Below are positions 57,945 to 64,000 of a stretch of DNA of 64,000 bases, in pieces. Each line of letters opens with the position of its first letter. Position 1 is the stretch's first letter. The translations under genes and the position numbers were made by a program. The stretch is from Rhizobium sp. CCGE 510 (lineage in GTDB: Bacteria; Pseudomonadota; Alphaproteobacteria; Rhizobiales; Rhizobiaceae), in NCBI RefSeq assembly GCF_000292525.1, contig NZ_AEYF01000018.1, forward strand, positions 248,001 to 312,000, written 5' to 3'. The notes beneath the pieces are model-generated. The model saw nothing but the letters and a program-made list of their open reading frames with translations. It was not told the DNA's origin and did not search any database.

Positions 57945-58836
57945 TCAATGCTGCCGGGATTTTTCGACCAGGAAATCGATCAGCACCCGCACTGCCGGCG
58001 GCATGCCCTTGGCGGTCGTGAAAACGATATAGAACTGGCTCTCCTGCCATTCTGGCAGCACTCGCATCAGCTTGCCAGCCTGGAGATCGGCCTCGCAGGC
58101 ACTTTCGAGCAAAAGCCCGAAGCCGAGGCCGGCACGGGCGGCGTCGAGGATGGCGGTCATGCTCCGGCAGGTAAGCCGCGGCTGATGCCGAATCACCTGT
58201 CTAGCGTCATTTGGACCGATCAATTCCCACGTGTGGAACGACGTCCATGACGTCATCGCCAGCGTCGGATGGTCGGCGAGCTCGTCCACACAATTCAGGC
58301 CGCCGGTTCGCCCGATCAGCGAGGGACTTTCGACGAGAATACGCCGCGCCCGGTCGAGCTTGCGCATCGTCAGGCTCGTCTGCGTCTCCGGTTCGTTGGT
58401 CGCCCTCACCTCGAGGTCGATCCGTTCGTTGATGAGGTCGGCGCGCCGGTCGGAGCCGATGATCTGCAGCTTGATCTTCGGATAACGCTCCAGGAGTTCA
58501 GGCAGGATTCCACCGACCGAGATGTCGACGAGACCGAGCGGGCAGCCCATCCGCACCACGCCTTGCGGATCGGATTGAGCCTCGCTGACGAGCGACTTGG
58601 CATGGTCGGCCTCTTGCAGGATTGCCTGGCATCTTTCGTAGAAAGCTTGGCCGATCTCTGTCACCCGGAAGTGACGAGTCGAGCGTTCTATAAGCCCTTG
58701 TGCCAAGCCCGTCCTCAAGGCGGCTGACCCGCCTGCTCAGCTTCGAACGCGGTATCTTCAGATCGCGACTTGCAGAGGCGAAGCCGCCGCTGGAGACGAC
58801 AGCGGCGAAATAATAATAGTCGTTGAGATCGTCCAT
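57945..58836 (-). pseudogene. LysR-family regulator interrupted by a one-base frameshift
   Basis: The helix-turn-helix is encoded from an ATG at 58836 (NDYYYFAAVVSSGGFASASRD to SRLEDGLGTR). The remaining 250 residues (LIERSTRHFRVTEIGQAFYERC onward, with a normal substrate-binding domain) lie in the next frame down to the stop at 57945. Removing one C from the CCC at 58695-58697 restores a continuous LysR protein of about 296 residues. It is either a recent pseudogene or a base-calling error in the run. No other damage is visible. Confidence 0.85.
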
Positions 58837-59276
58837 AAGAACAAGCTGCCCGCGAGAAGGAAATGAATACCAGCCCCCTGCAAGGGGTTGTATCGCCTCT
58901 CCAACAAAGCCGTAATCACATTGTCGGCATTGGAATTTCTCTTCGCGACCTGTTGCGGCAAAGCCGGCCGTCGTCGAATACGAGAAGGGACCGACAGCTC
59001 CCTGACGGTGATGCTATCGATCAATCCAGCTCACTTGAAAATTGAAAAAGGGAGTGCCTCGAGAAACGGTGCAGGCAGGAAGCCCGGCGTGCAATACGCA
59101 ATATGCCGCTTCGGTTCACCTGAAAGACTGCATTGGAGACTGCGCGTCAAAAACGCTGCAAGGACGGCCCGGCAGGGAAGACCGGACCCGTCCCCGTAGC
59201 TGATCGGAGGTCACTCGGATCAAAAACTGATTTAAAGTGCTCCCGGTCCGAAGACCGGGAGTATTCACTAAGTCTA
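58837..59276. other. Intergenic region between the LysR pseudogene and the porin
   Basis: No gene is supported. It contains the porin terminator (59240-59261) and a segment at about 59161-59215 (gcagggaagaccgg and cccgtccccgtagctg) that faintly resembles part of a cobalamin riboswitch, but the full set of conserved boxes is missing. It may be an unrelated structured RNA. Confidence 0.4.
59240..59261 (-). terminator. Porin gene terminator
   Basis: A perfect nine-base-pair stem CTCCCGGTC/GACCGGGAG with a CGAA loop lies 16 bp downstream of the porin stop. Reading along the minus strand, ACTTTAAATCAGTTTTT follows, so it is a plausible intrinsic terminator. Confidence 0.75.
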
Positions 59277-60284
59277 TTAGAACGAACGCTGCAGACGGAA
59301 GTAGCCCGTCGTGGAGTCGTCAGCATCTTCCGGATCGAGGTACTGAACCGAAGCCTTGGCGTAGAAGTTGTCGACGATCTGGTAATCAACCGTCAGACCA
59401 ACCTTCCAAGCATCGCCGTCGCCGAAGTCGCTACCAACGACGCCGTAGTTGCTGTAGTACTGAACACCAGGGGTGATCTTCAGCTTGTCAGTCGCCTTGA
59501 TAGCGTATTCAGCAGCGATCGCCCATTCAGCCGCGTTGTAGTAGGCGTTCGGGTTGGTGGAGTAGACACCTGCGAGGCCGAGCGTGCCGGGACCGATTTC
59601 AACCGTACCCATGGCGCGGACGGCGCCTTCTTCGTTGTCGGTGTCATAGCCAGCAGTGATCTGGTAGCTGAACGCACCAGCCTTGCCACCGAGACCGACG
59701 GCAACGCCAACGTTGTTGGCTTCTTCGCCATCATAGAACGGGCTGTCTTCCAGCTCATCGACGCTGATGCCAGCATAGAAGTCGCCGGTTTCATACTGAT
59801 AACGCAGCGAGTTGTGCAGCGTGACCGGAGAACCGATATCGTCGGTTTCGCCGGAGAGGCCATCGTCCCACCAGCTGTAGAACAGACCGGCGCGGAAGCC
59901 GGCGATGTCGAGGTAAGCAGAGTCGAGAATAGCGTCCTGATCGGTGGCGTTGTCAGCATTGAACTGCATGACGATGACGCCGGTCAGAGGACCATACTCG
60001 GTATCGCTCTTGGCGGTGAACTGAACCTGACCGCGGGTAACCGCATCCCAGTCAGAATCGCCGCCGACATCTTCGCCAACGTTGACCTGGAAACGGATGT
60101 AGCCTTCGATCTTGAGGCAGGTTTCGGTGCCCGGGATGTAGAAGTAGCCGGTGCCGTAAGCGTCGCAGACGCGAACGTATTCAACCGGTTCCGGCTCAGC
60201 AGCAACGATAGCGTCAGCTGCAAGAACCGGCGTCGATGCAGCAAATGCTGCTGCTGATGCAAGCAAAACCATTCTGATGTTCAT
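59277..60284 (-). CDS. Outer-membrane porin (Porin_2, RopA/Omp2b type)
   Basis: The 335-residue precursor has a signal peptide NIRMVLLASAAAFAASTPVLAADAI. The mature protein begins with VEYVRVCDAYGTGYFYIPGTETCLKIEGYIRFQVNV, the conserved two-cysteine start of rhizobial and Brucella porins. It ends in a phenylalanine (YFRLQRSF), as expected for a beta-barrel recognised by BAM. It should form a trimeric 16-strand pore. Codon use is strongly biased, as in highly expressed genes. It has its own terminator and a long upstream region. Confidence 0.95.
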   Translation of the reverse strand: MNIRMVLLASAAAFAASTPVLAADAIVAAEPEPVEYVRVCDAYGTGYFYIPGTETCLKIEGYIRFQVNVGEDVGGDSDWDAVTRGQVQFTAKSDTEYGPLTGVIVMQFNADNATDQDAILDSAYLDIAGFRAGLFYSWWDDGLSGETDDIGSPVTLHNSLRYQYETGDFYAGISVDELEDSPFYDGEEANNVGVAVGLGGKAGAFSYQITAGYDTDNEEGAVRAMGTVEIGPGTLGLAGVYSTNPNAYYNAAEWAIAAEYAIKATDKLKITPGVQYYSNYGVVGSDFGDGDAWKVGLTVDYQIVDNFYAKASVQYLDPEDADDSTTGYFRLQRSF

Positions 60285-60949
60285 TTACCAATCCATTTCT
60301 TTGTCGATCGGGGCTGGCTTCCAATCGGGTAGTCGATTTGAAGCCGGCCCAGTTTGAACAGCCATCTCGGCGTGCGGATCGATCGAACCGCCAAACCGTC
60401 ATCACATACACGACCCTATCAAGCAATTCTCGATACACGCAAGGTGGGTCCGCGACTGTAACTTTCACCGGGAACGTGATTTTTATACAACAATTTCAAA
60501 TATTTAGATATCAGACATGCAAAGCGGCCCCGCGACGGAAATCCTCCATCGCAAGCCGCAAACTCTACACCCCATCTGTCAAATTCTCCACCACCCGACC
60601 CCCGTCGGACATATTGGTGAAGCGCACACTCTACCGCCGGCTAATCAACACATACAAGGCAGCGGGTTAGAACATAGTGTCCTGAATTCGATACCAATGA
60701 GACAAAATGATGACATGGCACTCACTAGGTTCTACTCAACATAACCTCGCATTGGTTACCAGGCTATGTATTTTTCAGAACTTGGCACGATTCGAGCGAT
60801 TTTTCGCTATTTCTAGGGCTTTTCTGCAGCCGCGACCACATTCTGCCTGGCTCTGCCCTTGCCGGATGGGCGCGCTCAGCTCTATTCGCATTGCCTCAGG
60901 CGCCAATCCCCGCGTCACGGGCCGCGCGGCCGCAGGCCGCACGGCGGTT
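60285..60949. other. Long gene-free region between the porin and Lrp genes
   Basis: Open frames crossing it have no recognisable product. It is AT-rich around 60470-60520 and 60660-60790 and should carry the porin promoter and possibly a long 5' leader or small RNA. No terminator or riboswitch was recognised. Confidence 0.45.
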
Positions 60950-61444
60950 TCAATCCTCGTTGGATTTGGCGTTGTCCAGAAGCATATAGTCGAGCGGCAA
61001 CTGCGTCGAATACTTGATCTGCTCCATCGCAAAGGCGGAGGAAACGTCGCGAATCTCGATCTTGGCGATCATCCGCTTATAAAAAGCGTCATAGGCTGCA
61101 ATATCGGGCACGACGACTCGCAAGAGATAGTCGACATCGCCGCTCATCCGGTAGAATTCGACCACTTCGGGGAATTCGGCGACCACTTCGGAAAAGCGCC
61201 GCAGCCATTCGATCGAATGGGTGGCGGTGCGAATCGACACGAAGACGGTGACCTTGGTGTTGACCTTCTCCGGATCAAGGATGGCAACCCGGCGCTTGAT
61301 GACGCCATCTTCTTCCATTTTCTGAATGCGCCGCCAGCAGGGGGTCGTCGAAAGCCCGACTTTTTTGGCGAGATCGGCCACGGCAAGCGTCGAATCTTCT
61401 TGCAGCAGACGCAGTATTTTTCGGTCGAGGCGGTCCATGCGCAC
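60950..61444 (-). CDS. Lrp/AsnC-family transcriptional regulator
   Basis: The 164-residue protein has the Lrp helix-turn-helix LDRKILRLLQEDSTLAVADLAKKVGLSTTPCWRRIQKMEEDGVIKRRVAIL and a C-terminal RAM ligand domain (YRMSGDVDYLLRVVVPDIAAYDAFY). The start is a GTG at 61444 or an ATG two codons later; aaggac lies upstream. Such regulators respond to amino acids. No amino-acid gene is adjacent; the target is unknown. Confidence 0.93.
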   Translation of the reverse strand: MRMDRLDRKILRLLQEDSTLAVADLAKKVGLSTTPCWRRIQKMEEDGVIKRRVAILDPEKVNTKVTVFVSIRTATHSIEWLRRFSEVVAEFPEVVEFYRMSGDVDYLLRVVVPDIAAYDAFYKRMIAKIEIRDVSSAFAMEQIKYSTQLPLDYMLLDNAKSNED

Positions 61445-61507
61445 AACAGTCCTTTCGAATTATTTTCTTTGTATACCCCGATTCCGCGCGACGAAAAGAA
61501 TTTTGTT

Positions 61508-62140
61508 TCAGGAAAGCAGCGTTTTCGTTCGATCTCGCAGGATCGGGAGCAAATCTTTCTCGAACCACGGATTGCGCTTCAGCCAGCCGCTGTTGCGCCA
61601 GCTGGGATGCGGCAGCGGCAGCACCGCCGGCGACCGGTTGGACAGAAGACTGTCTCGCCACGTCCGCACCGTCTCAGTCATATTGCCCCGCCTTTCCGCT
61701 CCCATATGCCAGGCCTGAGCATATTGGCCGATGACCAGCACCAGTTCGATCTGCGGCATCGCCGAGATCACCCTTCGTCGCCAGAATGGCGCGCATTCGC
61801 GACGCGGCGGCAGATCCGCACCTTTATCGTCATAGCCAGGAAAGCAGAAGCCCATCGGCACGATGGCGAATCGATCGCGGTCGTAGAAGCTTGCCCTGTC
61901 AACGCCGAGCCATGAACGCAACCGATCGCCCGAAGCATCGTCAAACGGCAAGCCGCTCTCATGGACCCGCAGCCCGGGCGCCTGCCCGGCGATCAGGATT
62001 CGCGCGCTCGACGAGATCACCACCACCGGCCGCGGCTCGTGCGGCAGCCGATATTCGAGGCCTTTCGCCGGCGTGTCACGGCAGATGCGACAGGACGCGA
62101 TCTCCCGCCGCAACGTCTCCAACTCGGCTTCGTCGGTCAT
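61508..62140 (-). CDS. Uracil-DNA glycosylase family protein, iron-sulfur type
   Basis: The product has 210 residues from the ATG at 62140; the longer open frame upstream shadows the nuclease gene. The motif GQAPGLRVHESGLPFDDASGDRLRSWLG (first part of motif A near residue 52) and HPSWRNSGWLKRNPWF (motif B) fit family 4/5-like UDGs. Cysteines in CRICR near the N-terminus and MGFCFPG and RRECAPFW, 16 residues apart, match the C-x2-C...C-x(14-17)-C pattern that binds a 4Fe-4S cluster. It removes uracil from DNA. It starts 4 bp after the nuclease stop. Confidence 0.88.
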   Translation of the reverse strand: MTDEAELETLRREIASCRICRDTPAKGLEYRLPHEPRPVVVISSSARILIAGQAPGLRVHESGLPFDDASGDRLRSWLGVDRASFYDRDRFAIVPMGFCFPGYDDKGADLPPRRECAPFWRRRVISAMPQIELVLVIGQYAQAWHMGAERRGNMTETVRTWRDSLLSNRSPAVLPLPHPSWRNSGWLKRNPWFEKDLLPILRDRTKTLLS

Positions 62141-62144
62141 GGCT

Positions 62145-62702
62145 TCACTCCCATCCGACGATCCGCCTGATGAAGCGCAGCGGGCCATCGAAACCGGAAC
62201 CGTGGCGCGCATGATCGCGCACATCGCGCGGCCGCTCGAACGTGCCGGCCCAGAGACCCTCCTTCCCGGCTTTTGCCTCGGCCTCCTCCCTGGCGTAACC
62301 GCCATAGGAGATGGCCATGCCCCGGCGCACCATGGCGGCATTGATGTCGCCGCCCGCCCCGCTCCGGCAGATGACAAGCAGCCTGTCATAACGGTCGCGC
62401 CGGCTGCCCTGGCAAAGCGTTCCCGATGCCAAGACCATGCCTTGCAGCGCCTCGCGCGCCGCCCGGCCGCAGGCCCAGGCCTTGCCCGCCCGTGCGCAGC
62501 TCTGGTTGAGCTCGGGTGCATCGATGCCTTCCAGGCGCAAACGATCGTTTCCTAATGTCAGACTGTCACCATCGGCAGCATGGAAAGCGCCCGAACGCTC
62601 AATCTTTGTTGCATCATTGAGCTTGGCGACGATCAGCGCCACGAGCGCCAGCAGGGCAAAAGCGGTCACGCCGTCGCGAATCAGGCGCAGGCTCAGTGTC
62701 AC
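62145..62702 (-). CDS. Thermonuclease-family (SNase) nuclease, membrane-anchored or exported
   Basis: The 185-residue protein has an N-terminal hydrophobic segment (LIRDGVTAFALLALVALIVA) acting as an anchor or signal. It then has the SNase domain with LRLEGIDAPELNQSCARAGKAWACGRAAREAL, an arginine in RRDRYDRLLVICR and a glutamate-containing EAEAKAGKEGLW. It should cut single-stranded DNA or RNA outside the cytoplasm. It is immediately upstream of the UDG gene. Confidence 0.9.
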   Translation of the reverse strand: MTLSLRLIRDGVTAFALLALVALIVAKLNDATKIERSGAFHAADGDSLTLGNDRLRLEGIDAPELNQSCARAGKAWACGRAAREALQGMVLASGTLCQGSRRDRYDRLLVICRSGAGGDINAAMVRRGMAISYGGYAREEAEAKAGKEGLWAGTFERPRDVRDHARHGSGFDGPLRFIRRIVGWE

Positions 62703-62808
62703 GCTTTTGCCTCCTTAAAAAACAGATCCTTGGCAAAGATGGCAAACATCTTCTTAAGAATTGTCGGTTAAGCTCTTATCCACCCTGGGATGAAGTTTCA
62801 ACGTGCAC

Positions 62809-64000
62809 ATGAGTACCGGCGTAAGCACATCGACCGACAAGATTATCGTCGACAGGTCGCGCAGCCACCGCAACAAGGCCGTTTCCAAGGCCGTGCGGCA
62901 GACGCGCGAACGTCTTCAGTCCGGTCATGCGTCCAATTCCTCCTTCGACCGTGACGTACTAAAGATGTATGTGGCGTCGATGCTGCAGGGCGCGACGATC
63001 ATGCCGCTCTTCGTCGTCATCATCACCGCGCTTGGCGTTTATTTCACCCAAGATACGCAATTGCTCTTCTGGGCGCTGCTGACGCTCAGCTGTCACACCG
63101 GCAATATCCTGCTTGCGCGGCGTGCGCGCCGGCAGGAAATCACCCCCGAGAGCGCCCGTAAATGGCGCCGCCTGCTGTTGTTCGGCCAATTCCTGCTCGG
63201 CTGCTGCTGGGCCATATTCGCGCTGCAGGGCTGCGATAGCTGCGAGCCGTCAAGCTTTATCCTTTATAAGGGTGCGACGCTGCTGATCGCACTCTCCGTC
63301 ACGGCGATGTCGAACTTCATGCTGACGCCGACCGTGCTCGTCTCCTTCGCGCCGGCGGTCCTGGCGCTGGCCGTCAAGAGCGGCCTGTCGCGCGACCTCC
63401 TCGAAATCAGCCTGACGGGGCTCTTCACCAGCACCCTCGTCTTCTTCAACTATATCAGCGACCGGCTCTTCAAGTCGAACCTTAGGATCCTCTCCTACCA
63501 GTCGGAGAAGGATGACCTCATTGCCGAGCTCGAGGTGGCGAAATCGATGTCGGATGAGGCGCGCCGCCGCGCCGAAGAGGCAAACCTCGCCAAGTCGCGC
63601 TTCCTTGCCTCCATGTCACACGAACTCAGGACCCCGCTCAACGCCATCCTTGGTTTTTCCGAGGTGATGTCGGCCGAAGTCATGGGGCCGCTCGCCAATC
63701 CGACCTACAAGGAATATGCCGGCGATATCCACCGCTCCGGCCAACATCTGCTTGATCTCATCAACGAGATTCTCGACCTCTCCCGGATCGAGGCCGGCAA
63801 ATACGAGTTGAGCGAGGAGGCGATCTCGCTTCTGGATATCACCGAGGATTGCATCGGCATGGTCCAGCTACGCGCCCGCGCCAAGAACATCGCCATTTCG
63901 GATCAATTCGAACGGCAGCTGCCAGCCATTTGGGCAGACGAGAAGTCGATGCGCCAGGTGGTGCTCAACCTTCTCTCCAACGCCGTCAAGTTCACCCCGC
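62809..64000 (+). CDS. Membrane sensor histidine kinase, PleC/DivJ-like (incomplete at the window edge)
   Basis: The ATG at 62809 opens a frame of 397 codons still open at the right edge. After a basic cytoplasmic N-terminus there are about five or six membrane spans (residues about 45-225), then a coiled helix SDEARRRAEEANLAKSRFLASMS and an H-box MSHELRTPLNAILGFSEVM (H near 271). The kinase phosphotransfer segment IHRSGQHLLDLINEILDLSRIEAGKYEL follows, then N-box NLLSNAVKFTP, which is typical of the cell-cycle kinases PleC/DivJ of alphaproteobacteria. The ATPase end and any receiver lie outside. Confidence 0.88.
   Translation, partial: MSTGVSTSTDKIIVDRSRSHRNKAVSKAVRQTRERLQSGHASNSSFDRDVLKMYVASMLQGATIMPLFVVIITALGVYFTQDTQLLFWALLTLSCHTGNILLARRARRQEITPESARKWRRLLLFGQFLLGCCWAIFALQGCDSCEPSSFILYKGATLLIALSVTAMSNFMLTPTVLVSFAPAVLALAVKSGLSRDLLEISLTGLFTSTLVFFNYISDRLFKSNLRILSYQSEKDDLIAELEVAKSMSDEARRRAEEANLAKSRFLASMSHELRTPLNAILGFSEVMSAEVMGPLANPTYKEYAGDIHRSGQHLLDLINEILDLSRIEAGKYELSEEAISLLDITEDCIGMVQLRARAKNIAISDQFERQLPAIWADEKSMRQVVLNLLSNAVKFTP

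Noticed and set aside
60707..61915. Long plus-strand frame of about 400 codons
   Set aside because: It lies antisense to the Lrp and UDG genes, both clearly real; the frame reflects GC-rich third-position bias.

Overview
The window looks like a chromosomal segment of a fast-growing Rhizobium (R. etli / R. leguminosarum type). The evidence is high GC coding sequence, a Porin_2/RopA-type outer-membrane porin, a PleC/DivJ-type cell-cycle-like sensor kinase, a candidate RirA-type iron box (TGA-N9-TCA), and two families of rhizobial intergenic palindromic repeats. The genus call is inference; no rRNA or tRNA gene was seen.

Layout. 0.3-6 kb: two unrelated fumarases (class II fumC, class I iron-sulfur) on either side of a cadherin/VCBS-like protein, then a GGDEF diguanylate cyclase. 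6-11 kb: a PPOX flavoprotein, an alpha/beta hydrolase divergent from a MarR regulator with a palindromic operator between them, LtrA, DUF971 and moaA. 11-15.3 kb: a methyltransferase divergent from an iron/siderophore-type ABC importer. 15.2-24.2 kb: a sugar or polyol catabolic locus. One arm holds split transketolase, a glycerol-kinase-like FGGY kinase and a SorC regulator; the other holds a ribose-type ABC importer and an SDR dehydrogenase. The arms diverge from a 197-bp control region with mirror-image promoters and matching operator-like sites. 24.4-32.4 kb: two more SDRs, a DMT transporter, mobA-mobB, and a KaiC-like ATPase followed by a hybrid histidine kinase. 32.5-43 kb: stress and redox genes (LysR, cupin, aldo/keto reductase, GST, Ohr, a two-component system, a Tat-exported hydrolase, a DipZ-like fusion, a secreted hydrolase). 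43-48.1 kb: a large OmpA-domain protein with a very long low-complexity region, and a polar amino-acid ABC importer without its ATPase gene. 48.3-58.8 kb: small enzymes and regulators, including two ArsR-SRPBCC pairs flanking two DUF1801 genes, an orphan SsuD with a possible cysteine-ending leader peptide, and a LysR gene broken by one base. 59-64 kb: the porin, an Lrp regulator, an iron-sulfur-type uracil-DNA glycosylase, an exported nuclease and the start of a membrane histidine kinase.

The most coherent story is the 15.2-24.2 kb locus. An importer, a dehydrogenase, a kinase and a two-subunit transketolase together could carry a short polyol or ketose into the pentose-phosphate pool under a SorC repressor. 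The substrate cannot be read from sequence. moaA, mobA and mobB contribute molybdenum cofactor steps but sit in separate places.
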